Assembly (NCBI RefSeq): GCF_026242055.1
Contig: NZ_JAPJDL010000004.1
Span: forward strand, 348,711-412,710
Direction of reading: 5' to 3'
Source: Lentzea sp. NEAU-D7
Lineage (GTDB): Bacteria; Actinomycetota; Actinomycetes; Mycobacteriales; Pseudonocardiaceae
DNA: 64,000 nt
Positions 16,627-25,325 of the stretch are shown piece by piece (position 1 is the stretch's first letter; every line of letters starts with the position of its first letter). The position numbers and the translations under genes were made by a program. The notes below the pieces were generated by a model. That model was not told the DNA's origin, made no database searches, and was given only the letters and a program-made list of their open reading frames with translations.

Positions 16627-18240
16627 ATGACCCTTGACGAGGTTGTGGAGCGCGCTCCGGCTCCTGTGGCGTCCAAAGAGACGCTTGAGGACTACACCCT
16701 TCGGTTCGCGCCCAGGACGTACCGGCGCTGGACGCCCGCCGTCGTCGGGGCGTCCGCGCTGGGCGGCATCGCCTACATGGCGGACTTCTCGATCGGCGCG
16801 GGCATCGGTCTCGCGCACGGCACGGGGAACGCCCTGCTGGCCATCGGGTTCGCGGCGGTCGTCATCTTCGTGACCGGGTTCCCGCTGGCCTACTACGCGG
16901 CGCGGTACAACATCGACCTCGACCTGATCACCCGCGGGTCCGGGTTCGGCTACTACGGCTCGGTGATCACCAGCGTGATCTTCGCGAGCTTCACCTTCAT
17001 CTTCTTCGCGCTCGAAGGCTCCATCATGGCGCAGGGCCTGCGGTACGCGCTGGGCATGCCGCTGTGGCTGGGGTACCTCGCGTCGACACTGGTGATCATC
17101 CCGCTGGTGATCTACGGGATGAGGGTGCTCGCGAAGCTGCAGAGCTGGACGAACCCGTTGTGGCTGCTGCTGATGGTGGCGCCGCTGCTCTACCTGGTGA
17201 TCGCGGACCCGGACTCGGTGGGCCGCTGGCTCGCGTACGGCGACAGCGGCGTCAACACCGCGTCGGTCATGCTCGGCGCGGGGGTCTGCCTGTCGTTGAT
17301 GGGGCAGATCGGCGAGCAGATCGACTACCTGCGGTTCATGCCGCCGCGCACCGCCGCGAACCGCCGGGCGTGGTGGACGTCGATGGTCCTGGCCGGTCCG
17401 GGCTGGGTGGTGTTCGGGGCGCTGAAGCAGGCGATCGGCGCGTTCATGGCGATCTACGTGCTCGACGCGGTCGGCAAGGTCGCGGCGGTGGAGCCGATCG
17501 AGCAGTTCACCGGGGTGTTCAAGCAGTTCATGCCGGCGTGGCTGGTGGTGCCGCTGGCGCTGGTGCTCGTGGTGCTGAGCCAGGTGAAGATCAACGTCAC
17601 CAACGCCTACTCGGGCTCGCTGGCGTGGACGAACTCCTTCACCCGCGTCACGAAGCACTACCCGGGACGCCTCGTGTTCGTCCTGGTCAACCTCGCGATC
17701 GCGCTCGTGCTGATGGAAGCGGACATGTTCAGCTTCCTGAACAACCTGCTGAGCTTCTACTCCAACTGCGCGATGGCGTGGGTCGTCACGGTCGCGGCGG
17801 ACATCGCGATCAACAAGTACCTGCTGAAGCTGTCGCCGAAGCAGCCGGAGTTCCGCCGCGGCATGCTGTTCGCGGTGAACCCGGTGGGCGTCGGGTCGTT
17901 CCTCGCCTCGTCGATCCTCTCCATCTCGGTCTACTTCGGACTGTTCGGCCCGGCGGTCCAGCCGTACTCGCCGCTGGTCGCGGTCGGCATCCCGATCGTG
18001 CTGACGCCGCTGCTCGCGGTCCTCACGCGAGGCCGGTTCTACCTGCGCCGCACCGACGACGGCATCGCGGAGCCGGTGCTCGACGAGGACGGCAACCCGA
18101 GCGCGACGCGGTACGACTGCGTGGTGTGCGGGGAGTCCTACGAGCGGCCGGACATGACGGCCAGTGCTCTGGGCGGTGAGATCTGCTCGCTGTGCCTGAG
18201 CACCGACCGTGAGGGGCGCCACGTGCTTCCGGCCTCCTGA
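16627..18240 (+). CDS. NCS1-family nucleobase permease with C-terminal zinc ribbon
   Basis: The product is 537 aa. About 12 hydrophobic segments with GGIAYMADFSIGAG near the N-terminus and SQVKINVTNAYSGSLAWTNSF in the middle mark the purine/cytosine permease (NCS1) family. Unusually, the last 40 residues are soluble and contain two CxxC pairs, Cys498/Cys501 and Cys520/Cys523, resembling a rubredoxin or zinc-ribbon knuckle. ATG at 16627 lacks a strong ribosome site. It is followed after 51 bp by the antiporter gene. Confidence 0.88.
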   Translation: MTLDEVVERAPAPVASKETLEDYTLRFAPRTYRRWTPAVVGASALGGIAYMADFSIGAGIGLAHGTGNALLAIGFAAVVIFVTGFPLAYYAARYNIDLDLITRGSGFGYYGSVITSVIFASFTFIFFALEGSIMAQGLRYALGMPLWLGYLASTLVIIPLVIYGMRVLAKLQSWTNPLWLLLMVAPLLYLVIADPDSVGRWLAYGDSGVNTASVMLGAGVCLSLMGQIGEQIDYLRFMPPRTAANRRAWWTSMVLAGPGWVVFGALKQAIGAFMAIYVLDAVGKVAAVEPIEQFTGVFKQFMPAWLVVPLALVLVVLSQVKINVTNAYSGSLAWTNSFTRVTKHYPGRLVFVLVNLAIALVLMEADMFSFLNNLLSFYSNCAMAWVVTVAADIAINKYLLKLSPKQPEFRRGMLFAVNPVGVGSFLASSILSISVYFGLFGPAVQPYSPLVAVGIPIVLTPLLAVLTRGRFYLRRTDDGIAEPVLDEDGNPSATRYDCVVCGESYERPDMTASALGGEICSLCLSTDREGRHVLPAS

Positions 18241-18291
18241 CCGGCGTGGCTGCGCGGGCGAGGTCCGTCCTGATGGGACAAACTGCACGTC

Positions 18292-19989
18292 ATGCAGGAA
18301 TGGGCCTTGCTCGCCGTCGCGGCCGTGCTGATCATCGTGGTGGTGTCCTACGTCGCGCCCGGACTGGGCGTGGCCGCGCCCGTGCTGCTCGTGCTCGTCG
18401 GCATGGGCTGCAGCCAGCTGCCGGGCGTGCCGCACCTGGTCGTCGAGCCGGAGTGGATCCTGGTGGTCGTGCTGCCGCCGATCCTGTACTCGGCGGCGGT
18501 GAACGTGCCGGTGGTCGACTTCAGGCGCAACTTCGCGACCATCGGAGCGCTGTCGGTGCTGCTCGTGGTCGTGTCCGCGTTCGGGACCGGCCTGCTGATC
18601 TGGTGGCTGCTGCCGGAGATCGGGTTCGCCGCCGCCCTCGCGCTCGGCGCGGTGATCAGCCCGCCGGACGCGGTCGCCGCCACGTCGATCGGCAAGAAGC
18701 TCGGCCTGCCACCCCGCCTCGTCACGATCCTCGAAGGCGAAGGGCTGGTCAACGACGCGACCGCGCTCGTGCTGCTGCGCACGGCCATCGTCGCGATCAC
18801 CGCCAGCGTGTCGTTCGGCAGCGCGCTGGGCGACTTCGCCTACGCCGTGTCGGCCGGTGTCGCGATCGGTGCCGCCGTCGGCATCGTGTCGGTGTGGGCC
18901 AGGGCGCGGATTCAGGGCCAGCCGGTGCTCACGACCGCGATCTCCTACGTGGTGCCGTTCCTCGCGTTCATCCCGGCCGAGGAGGTGCACGCGTCCGGTG
19001 TGATCGCCGTTGTCGTGGCCGGGCTGATCACCGGTCATCAGAGCGCACGCAGGTTCACCGCGCACGACCGCATCTCCGAACGCACGAACTGGCGCACCAT
19101 CCAGCTGTTGCTGGAGAACGGCGTGTTCCTGCTGATGGGCTTCGAGCTGACGTCCGTCATCGGTGCCGTGGCGGACGGCGAGGTGGCGCGGGCGCTCGTG
19201 CTCGGCGTGCTGGCCGCGGTGGCGCTGGTCGTGCTGCGCGTGGTGTTCACCATCCCGGTGATCGCCCTGCTGCGCCGCCAGCAACGCCGCGCGGACGCGT
19301 TCACCGGCAAGCTGGAGTCCTTCGTGGACCGCTTCACGGCGCGTGGTCCCGCGCCCGGCGAGGAGAAGCGGTACGAACGCGGAATCCGCATGCTGCAACG
19401 CAAGCAGGCCGACGTGGCGTTCTACGCGAGCGAAGGCCTCAGCTGGCGCGGTGGCGCGGTGCTCGCCTGGTCGGGCATGCGCGGCGTGGTGACGGTGGCG
19501 GCCGCGCAGACGCTGCCCGAGGACCTGCCACACCGCTCCGAGCTGATCCTGATCGCGTTCACCGTCGCCATCCTGACGCTGGTCGTGCAGGGCGGCACGT
19601 TGCCGCTGGTGATCCGGTGGCTGGGCATCCGCGGCAACGACGAGGACCGCGAACGCCGCGAGTACGCCCGGCTGGCGGGCGAGCTGGTGACGGCGAGCCG
19701 GACGCTGCTGGAGAGCTCGACGCTGTGCCGCGAGAACGGGGAGCCGTTCGACGAGCACCTGCTGGAGCAGACCCTGGAGCGGGTCGTCGCGATGAGCGAG
19801 GGCATCGAGAGGAAGCTGACCGAGCAGGACCCGGACAGGTCGATGCACCAACGCTTCGAGCTGCAGCGGATGATGGCGGACGCGCAGCAGAACGCGCTGC
19901 TTGACGCGCGTGCCAGCGGCACCTACGCCTCGCACACCCTGGAGAAGGCCCAGAACTTCGTCGACAGCCAGAGCACTCGGTTCATGTGA
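18292..19989 (+). CDS. CPA1-family Na+/H+ antiporter
   Basis: The product is 565 aa. It has about 12 membrane segments in the first 400 residues and the CPA1 signatures ALGAVISPPDAVAATSI and EGEGLVNDATALVLLRTA, whose acidic residues bind the cation. After the LSWRGGAVLAWSGMRGVVTVAAA segment comes a long cytoplasmic helical tail (about residues 450-565), as in bacterial NhaP/Nha1-type proteins. It would exchange Na+ (or K+) for H+ across the plasma membrane. It ends directly against the convergent GntR gene. Confidence 0.92.
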   Translation: MQEWALLAVAAVLIIVVVSYVAPGLGVAAPVLLVLVGMGCSQLPGVPHLVVEPEWILVVVLPPILYSAAVNVPVVDFRRNFATIGALSVLLVVVSAFGTGLLIWWLLPEIGFAAALALGAVISPPDAVAATSIGKKLGLPPRLVTILEGEGLVNDATALVLLRTAIVAITASVSFGSALGDFAYAVSAGVAIGAAVGIVSVWARARIQGQPVLTTAISYVVPFLAFIPAEEVHASGVIAVVVAGLITGHQSARRFTAHDRISERTNWRTIQLLLENGVFLLMGFELTSVIGAVADGEVARALVLGVLAAVALVVLRVVFTIPVIALLRRQQRRADAFTGKLESFVDRFTARGPAPGEEKRYERGIRMLQRKQADVAFYASEGLSWRGGAVLAWSGMRGVVTVAAAQTLPEDLPHRSELILIAFTVAILTLVVQGGTLPLVIRWLGIRGNDEDRERREYARLAGELVTASRTLLESSTLCRENGEPFDEHLLEQTLERVVAMSEGIERKLTEQDPDRSMHQRFELQRMMADAQQNALLDARASGTYASHTLEKAQNFVDSQSTRFM

Positions 19990-20751
19990 TCAGAACGGGT
20001 CGCCGCTGACCCGTGCCTGCACGTCCACGGTGTTGCGCGGCGAGGCCCCGAGCGTCAGCCGCGAGACGATCCGGTACCGGTCGCCGCGGTAGATCGAGTG
20101 CACGTACTCGACCTGCCGGCCCTCGGCGTCCGTCGTCAGCCGCTCGAACAGCAGAGCCGGTGCCAGCACGGGAACGCCGAGCAGCGAGGACTCGGAGTCG
20201 TTCACCACCGTGGGCTCGATCGACTGCACGGCCTCGGAGACGTGGACGCCGTGCTCGCGCAGCCGTTCGTAGAAGTCGCCGGACTCCATGTCGTGCAACG
20301 TGAGCGCCGGTGCCACCGCGGCCGGCACGTGCAGGTGCTCCAGCGCCATCGGCTCGCCGTCGACCAGGCGCAGGCGGGCGATGTAGTGGATCTCGGCGGC
20401 GGGGGAGAGGTGCAGGCGGCGGCCCACCCTGGCGCCGGCGGCGATGCGGGCGTGCTCGAGCACGCGGGACGACCAGGTGCCCGACGCCTGGGGCAGGGAC
20501 ATGGATCCGGTGTCGGAGACCATCTCCTGGGTGATCTTGGCGCGCGCCACGAAGGTGCCCCGGCCGTGCTGGCGGACGAGCAGGCCGGTGTTGACCAGTT
20601 CCTCCACGGCGGAGCGGACGGTGGGGCGCGACACCGAGAGCTGCTGGCACAGCACGCGTTCGGCGGGGATCGGGGCGCCCGCCGGGTGGGTCTCGATGAG
20701 CTCGAGCAGGTGGTCGCGAACGCGCTCGCGCTTCAGGATCGCTTCGGCCAT
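19990..20751 (-). CDS. dasR: GntR/HutC-family repressor, DasR-like
   Basis: The product is 253 aa. The N-terminal winged helix (about residues 5-70) includes PIPAERVLCQQLSVSRPTVRSAVEELVNTGLLVRQHGRGTFVA, the GntR recognition region. The rest is a UTRA ligand domain ending in YVHSIYRGDRYRIVSRL. HutC-type members bind phosphorylated amino sugars. ATG at 20751 is chosen for its GGAG ribosome site. The upstream ATG at 20784 would put the reading frame over the operator. It is divergent from a chito-oligosaccharide transporter and hexosaminidase operon with dre-like sites between, as for DasR. The symbol is by analogy. Confidence 0.85.
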   Translation of the reverse strand: MAEAILKRERVRDHLLELIETHPAGAPIPAERVLCQQLSVSRPTVRSAVEELVNTGLLVRQHGRGTFVARAKITQEMVSDTGSMSLPQASGTWSSRVLEHARIAAGARVGRRLHLSPAAEIHYIARLRLVDGEPMALEHLHVPAAVAPALTLHDMESGDFYERLREHGVHVSEAVQSIEPTVVNDSESSLLGVPVLAPALLFERLTTDAEGRQVEYVHSIYRGDRYRIVSRLTLGASPRNTVDVQARVSGDPF

Positions 20752-20787
20752 GCCTCTCCGCTTCGTCGGCGGCCAGTATGTCATACC

Positions 20788-20804
20788 ACTGGTAAGTAAC
20801 CAGT
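20788..20804. promoter_or_regulatory. dre-like operator 1 (repressor gene side)
   Basis: ACTGGT (20788-20793) and ACCAGT (20799-20804) are exact inverted halves of the DasR dre consensus, but separated by 5 nt rather than the usual 4. The site lies 37 bp upstream of the GntR start and suits autoregulation. Confidence 0.55.
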
Positions 20805-20857
20805 CCGATGAAGATCGAGAGCGCTCTCATAGGTCCGACCTGGGTATTGACCTGATA

Positions 20858-20873
20858 AGTGGTCTGTGCCACT
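20858..20873. promoter_or_regulatory. dre-like operator 2
   Basis: AGTGGTCTGTGCCACT agrees with the 16-bp DasR consensus A(C/G)TGGTCTAGACCA(C/G)T at 13 of 16 positions, all mismatches lying at the centre. It lies 58 bp upstream of the transporter operon start. Confidence 0.65.
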
Positions 20874-20895
20874 TTCTACCTCACCCGTCGAGACC

Positions 20896-20909
20896 TGACC
20901 AATTGGTCA
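20896..20909. promoter_or_regulatory. 14-bp perfect palindrome upstream of transporter operon
   Basis: TGACCAATTGGTCA is perfectly symmetrical and contains TGGTC/GACCA halves as in dre sites, but in inverted order. It ends 21 bp before the GTG of the binding-protein gene, so a bound repressor would block the promoter or early transcript. Confidence 0.45.
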
Positions 20910-20930
20910 TATCCCAGCGAGAGGTGAGTC

Positions 20931-22166
20931 GTGTCGCGCTCCGCTGCCTTACTCGTCCTGGCACTCACGTTGTCCGCCTGCGGTTCGTCCGCGGGCGGAG
21001 GTGAGAAGCAGGAGATCACCGTGTGGCTCATGAAGGACACGGCCACCGAGGAGTTCGTGTCGAAGTTCGAGAGCGAGTTCGAACGTGAGCACTCGAACGT
21101 CGACCTGAAGATCCAGATCCAGGAGTGGAACGGCATCACGCAGAAGGTGACCAGTGCCCTGGCCAGCACCGATCCGCCCGACGTGATCGAGGTCGGCAAC
21201 ACGCAGGTCGCCCAGTACGTGGCCAGCAAGGGTGTCACCGACCTGTCCGCCAAGAAGGGCGAGCTGGGGGGAGACGACTGGATTCCCGGCCTGAGCGAGC
21301 CCGGAGCCGTGGACGGCAAGCAGTTCGGGATCCCGTTCTACGCGGCCAACCGGGTCGTGATCTACCGCAAGGACCTGTTCGAGGCGGCCCAGGTCACGCC
21401 CCCGAAGACGCGCGAGGAGTGGCTCGCCGCCACCACCAAGCTCGACCAGGGCGACCAGCAGGGCATCTACCTGCCCGGTCAGAACTGGTACACGCTGTCC
21501 GGGTTCGTCTGGGACGAGGGCGGTGACCTGGCACAGCAGGACGGCGACCGGTGGAAGGGCTCGCTGAACACACCGGAGGCGTTGGCGGGCATGGACTTCT
21601 ACAAGAAGCTCCAGGCGCTCGGCGACGGTCCGAAGGACTCGGACGAGGCCAAGCCGCAGCAGACGGACGTCGTGGCGGGCGGCAAGGTCGCGCAGTTCAT
21701 CGCGGTGCCCGGCGCGGCGAAGCTCGTCACCAAAGCCAACCCGGCGGTGGAAGGCAAGATCGGCTTCTTCCCGATCCCCGGCAAGACGGCGGACAAGCCC
21801 GGCGCGGTGTTCACCGGCGGCTCCGACCTGATCATCCCGCTGGCGTCGTCGCGCCAGGACGGCGCGTACGAGGTCGTCAAGGCGCTCGCCGGCGAGAAGT
21901 GGCAGGTGGAGCTCGCGAAGGCGATGAACTACGTGCCGAACCGCAAGTCGCTCGCGTCCTCCGTGGGCGGTGACCCCGGCACGGCGGCGATGGCGGCCGG
22001 CGCGGCCAACGGGTTCGCCACGCCGAACTCCCCGAACTGGGCGGCGGTCGAGGCCCGCAACCCGATCAAGGAGTTCCAGACCGCGGTCCTGACCGGCGCC
22101 GATCCCCGGACGGCCGCGGCGAAGGCGGACGAAGTGATCACCCAAGCCCTCAACTCCGGCAAATGA
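20931..22166 (+). CDS. Sugar ABC transporter binding lipoprotein (chito-oligosaccharide type)
   Basis: The product is 411 aa. It is a lipoprotein with lipobox LSAC (Cys17). The mature part is a family 1 extracellular solute-binding protein (EITVWLMKDTATEEFVSKFESEFEREHSNVDLK... and IPFYAANRVVIYRKDLFEAA), resembling Streptomyces DasA/NgcE-type proteins. Gene neighbours (GH20 hexosaminidase, GntR repressor) point to chitobiose or N-acetylglucosamine oligomers as ligand. The GTG start at 20931 follows GAGAGGTGA. It overlaps the next gene by 4 nt. Confidence 0.9.
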   Translation: MSRSAALLVLALTLSACGSSAGGGEKQEITVWLMKDTATEEFVSKFESEFEREHSNVDLKIQIQEWNGITQKVTSALASTDPPDVIEVGNTQVAQYVASKGVTDLSAKKGELGGDDWIPGLSEPGAVDGKQFGIPFYAANRVVIYRKDLFEAAQVTPPKTREEWLAATTKLDQGDQQGIYLPGQNWYTLSGFVWDEGGDLAQQDGDRWKGSLNTPEALAGMDFYKKLQALGDGPKDSDEAKPQQTDVVAGGKVAQFIAVPGAAKLVTKANPAVEGKIGFFPIPGKTADKPGAVFTGGSDLIIPLASSRQDGAYEVVKALAGEKWQVELAKAMNYVPNRKSLASSVGGDPGTAAMAAGAANGFATPNSPNWAAVEARNPIKEFQTAVLTGADPRTAAAKADEVITQALNSGK

Positions 22167-23107
22167 CGGTCCTCGCCGAGAGGCCGGTGCGGGAGACCGC
22201 GCCGGCCCCGCCGAAGCGCCGCAAACGGTCCGTCCTGCCGTACGTCCTGATCGCTCCCACGCTGCTCACCACCGCGTACCTGCTGCTGTACCCGTTGATC
22301 CGCAACGTGGTCATCTCGCTGCAGGAGTTCGGGCTGCCTCAGCTGGTGCGCGGCGACGCGAAGTTCGTCGGCCTCGCGAACTACGTGAAGGTGCTGTCCG
22401 ATCCCGAGTTCTGGAGCGTGGTCAGGCGGACGCTGTGGTTCACCGCGATCAACGTCGTGCTGATCATGGTGCTGTCCACGCTGGTCGCACTGTTGCTCGT
22501 CCGCCTCGGCAAGGGGCTCAGGTTCCTCGTGATGGGCGGGCTCGTACTCACCTGGGCGACACCGGTCATCGCGGCGACCACGGTGTTCCAGTGGCTCTTC
22601 CAGTCGCGGCTCGGCGTCGTGAACTGGGCGCTGGTCGCACTGGGCTTCGAGGAGTACCGCGACTACACGTGGTTCGCGGACGGCGAGGCGACGTTCGGCA
22701 TCCTCGTGACGCTGATCGTCTGGCAGTCGATCCCGTTCGCCGCGCTGTCGCTGTACGCGGCGATGATCACCGTGCCGCAGGAGCTGTACGAGTCCGCCCG
22801 CATCGACGGCGCCGGCGCGTGGCGGGTGTTCTCGACCATCACGTTCCCCATGCTGCGCGCCATGTTCGGGCTCATCACCTGCCTGGAGGTGATCTGGGTC
22901 GTCAAGGCGTTCGTGCAGATCTGGGTGATCAGCCAGGGCGGTCCGGGACAGGCCACGACGACGCTGCCGGTCTACGCCTTCCAGGTCGCGCAGTCCCTGC
23001 AGCGCTACGACCTCGGCGCGGCCGTGTCGATGCTCATGGTCTTGCTGCTCGTGCTCGCACTGCTGGCGTACTTCCGCCAGCTCTACCGGCAGGAGCGGGA
23101 AGCATGA
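22163..23107 (+). CDS. Sugar ABC transporter permease 1 (DasB-like)
   Basis: The product is 314 aa with six hydrophobic segments. The ABC-permease EAA loop appears as YESARIDGAGAWRVFSTITFPMLR near residue 210. It forms the membrane channel with the next gene. The start ATGA overlaps the binding-protein stop. As in other actinomycete oligosaccharide importers, no ATPase gene is in the operon. A shared MsiK-type ATPase encoded elsewhere is expected. Confidence 0.92.
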   Translation: MTVLAERPVRETAPAPPKRRKRSVLPYVLIAPTLLTTAYLLLYPLIRNVVISLQEFGLPQLVRGDAKFVGLANYVKVLSDPEFWSVVRRTLWFTAINVVLIMVLSTLVALLLVRLGKGLRFLVMGGLVLTWATPVIAATTVFQWLFQSRLGVVNWALVALGFEEYRDYTWFADGEATFGILVTLIVWQSIPFAALSLYAAMITVPQELYESARIDGAGAWRVFSTITFPMLRAMFGLITCLEVIWVVKAFVQIWVISQGGPGQATTTLPVYAFQVAQSLQRYDLGAAVSMLMVLLLVLALLAYFRQLYRQEREA

Positions 23108-23925
23108 TCGGTCGGATCTCACGCACCACGGCGGCACTCGTCGTGTTCGTCCTCTCGGTGTTCCCCGTCTACTGGATGGTGCTCACCGCCTTCAAGCCCA
23201 CCAAGGACATCCAGAGCGCGACCCCGACGTTCCTGCCCGTGCCGATCACGTTCGACCACTTCGGCACGGCGATCGCCGCGAAGGGGTTCTTCTCGTTCTG
23301 GCGCAACAGCCTCCTGGTCGCGGGCGGGGCGGTGGTGCTCGCGCTCCTGGTCGCCCTGCTCGCGGCGTTCGCGATCGCGCGGCTGCGGTGGAAGGGACGC
23401 AGGGCGTTCGTGCTGATGGTGTTCGTCGCGCAGATGACGCCCTGGGAGGCGCTGCTCATCCCGATCTACGTGATCGCCAGGGACACCGGCATGCTCGACA
23501 CGCTCTGGATCCTCACGCTCGTCTACTTCATGATGACGCTGCCGTTCACGATCGTGACGCTGCGCGGGTTCCTCGCCGCCATCCCGGTCGACCTGGAGGA
23601 GGCCGCGCAGGTCGACGGCTGCACGCGCGGGCAGGCGTTCCGCAAGGTCGTGTTCCCCCTGCTCGCACCGGGGCTGCTGGCAACCTCGCTGTTCGGGTTC
23701 ATCACCGCGTGGAACGAGTTCGCCTTCGCCAACGTGCTGATCATCAAGGACCAGGACGACCGCACGCTGCCGGTCTGGCTGTCCTCGTTCAACAACACCT
23801 TCGGCACCGACTGGGGAGCCACCATGGCCGCGTCGACGCTGTTCATGCTGCCGGTGCTGCTGATCTTCATCGTGTTGCAGGGCCGGGTCACCACCGGCAT
23901 CGTCGGAGGGGCGGTGAAAGGGTGA
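23104..23925 (+). CDS. Sugar ABC transporter permease 2 (DasC-like)
   Basis: The product is 273 aa. It has six hydrophobic segments and the EAA loop LEEAAQVDGCTRGQAFRKVVFPLL near residues 163-185. The N-terminus has the FPVYWMVLTAFKP motif of the CUT1 second permease. ATG at 23104 overlaps the previous stop (ATGA), and its own stop overlaps the hexosaminidase GTG (GTGA). Confidence 0.92.
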   Translation: MIGRISRTTAALVVFVLSVFPVYWMVLTAFKPTKDIQSATPTFLPVPITFDHFGTAIAAKGFFSFWRNSLLVAGGAVVLALLVALLAAFAIARLRWKGRRAFVLMVFVAQMTPWEALLIPIYVIARDTGMLDTLWILTLVYFMMTLPFTIVTLRGFLAAIPVDLEEAAQVDGCTRGQAFRKVVFPLLAPGLLATSLFGFITAWNEFAFANVLIIKDQDDRTLPVWLSSFNNTFGTDWGATMAASTLFMLPVLLIFIVLQGRVTTGIVGGAVKG

Positions 23926-25325
23926 TCGTTCCACTCCCGACCAGGATCGTGCGCCGCAGCAAGGGGTTCACGCTGGACAGCGGCACGGGCGTGCGCGTCA
24001 CGCCCGGTGCCGAGCCCGCGGCGAGACTCCTGCGCGCTCTGCTCAGACCCGCCACGGGGCTGCCGCTGCCGATCACCGACCACGGCCAGATCTTCATCGC
24101 CCTGGACGCCAAGCTCGTCGGACTCGGCGCCGAGGGCTACGCGCTCACGGTCAACGAACACGGCGTCTTGCTGCGCGCCGGCACACCGAACGGCCTGGCG
24201 CACGGCGTGCAGTCCGTCCGGCAGCTCCTCCCGGTGGAGGCGCTCCGGTCGAGCAGGGTGTCCGATGTGGACTGGACGCTGCCCGGCGTCGACATCCGCG
24301 ACCTTCCCAGGTTGCCGTGGCGCGGGTTCATGCTCGACGTGGCCAGGCACTTCCAGCCGGTGCACGTGCTGCGCCGGTTCATCGACCTGATGGCGTTCCA
24401 CAAGCTCAACGTCCTGCACCTGCACCTGACCGACGACCAGGGCTGGCGCATGCCGGTGCCCGCGCACCCGCTGCTGACCTCGGTCGGCGGCTGGCGCAGC
24501 GAGACCAACGGCGACGGCGTTCCGCACGGCGGCACCTACACCCGCGCCGAGCTCGAAGGGCTGATCGCGCACGCCGCCGACCGCGGCATCCGGGTCATGC
24601 CGGAGATCGAGATGCCCGGCCACGCCCGCGCCGCGCTGGCCGCTTATCCCGACCTCGGCGTCGCGCCGGAACCGCTGCCCGTCTGGACCCGCTGGGGCAT
24701 CAGCGACGCGGCGTTCGGGCTGCACGCGATGGGCTTCGTCCGCGAGGTGCTGGCCGAGGTGCTGGAAGTCTTCCCCGGCGAGCACGTCCACCTCGGCGGC
24801 GACGAGTGCCTGCTGCCGCAGGACGTGCACGGCCAGTTCCTCCGCCAGGCGGGCGAGTACCTGCTCGACCGGGGCCGCGTCCCGGCCGCGTGGGAGCCGA
24901 CCGGGGACCCCCGCTCCGTGCTCATGCCGTGGAAGGACGAGACCCAGGCCGCCAGGGCGCTGGACCGGGGCCAGCCCGTCGTGATGACGCCGCACACCTC
25001 CACCTACCTCGACTACCCGCAGTCGGACGGCCCGCACGAACCACCCGGCCAGCCCGGGTTCGTCGTGACGTCCCGCGACGTCTACCACGTGCCGCTGCCC
25101 GACGGCGTGCTCGGCGCCCAGTGCCAGCTGTGGACCGAGCACGTCCGCTCCCGTGACCACCTCGAGTACCTGGCATTCCCCCGTCTTGCCGCGCTGGCCG
25201 ACACCCTCTGGTCCCAGCGCCCCGAGTGGGAGGGCTTCACCACCCGGATGCGCCTCCACTCGTCCAGGCTCGCCGCCCTGTCCGTCCCTGCCGAAATGAG
25301 GAGAGAACGTTGCGAGCACTCCTAG
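23922..25325 (+). CDS. GH20 beta-N-acetylhexosaminidase
   Basis: The product is 467 aa. An N-terminal GH20b domain is followed by the catalytic barrel with LPWRGFMLDVARHFQPVHVLRRFIDLMAFHKLN, LHLHLTDDQGWRMP and the catalytic pair Asp294-Glu295 in HLGGDECL. It releases terminal N-acetylglucosamine from chito-oligosaccharides. No signal peptide is seen, so it should act on imported oligomers in the cytoplasm, which fits its place in the transporter operon. The GTG at 23922 overlaps the permease stop by 4 nt, giving tight coupling. Confidence 0.93.
   Translation: MIVPLPTRIVRRSKGFTLDSGTGVRVTPGAEPAARLLRALLRPATGLPLPITDHGQIFIALDAKLVGLGAEGYALTVNEHGVLLRAGTPNGLAHGVQSVRQLLPVEALRSSRVSDVDWTLPGVDIRDLPRLPWRGFMLDVARHFQPVHVLRRFIDLMAFHKLNVLHLHLTDDQGWRMPVPAHPLLTSVGGWRSETNGDGVPHGGTYTRAELEGLIAHAADRGIRVMPEIEMPGHARAALAAYPDLGVAPEPLPVWTRWGISDAAFGLHAMGFVREVLAEVLEVFPGEHVHLGGDECLLPQDVHGQFLRQAGEYLLDRGRVPAAWEPTGDPRSVLMPWKDETQAARALDRGQPVVMTPHTSTYLDYPQSDGPHEPPGQPGFVVTSRDVYHVPLPDGVLGAQCQLWTEHVRSRDHLEYLAFPRLAALADTLWSQRPEWEGFTTRMRLHSSRLAALSVPAEMRRERCEHS

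Noticed and set aside
16612-19935. A 1107-residue open frame on the minus strand opposite the permease and antiporter genes
   Set aside because: It is antisense to two well-supported transporters. Its composition (His, Arg, Asp and Gln-rich without domains) is typical of shadow frames in GC-rich DNA.
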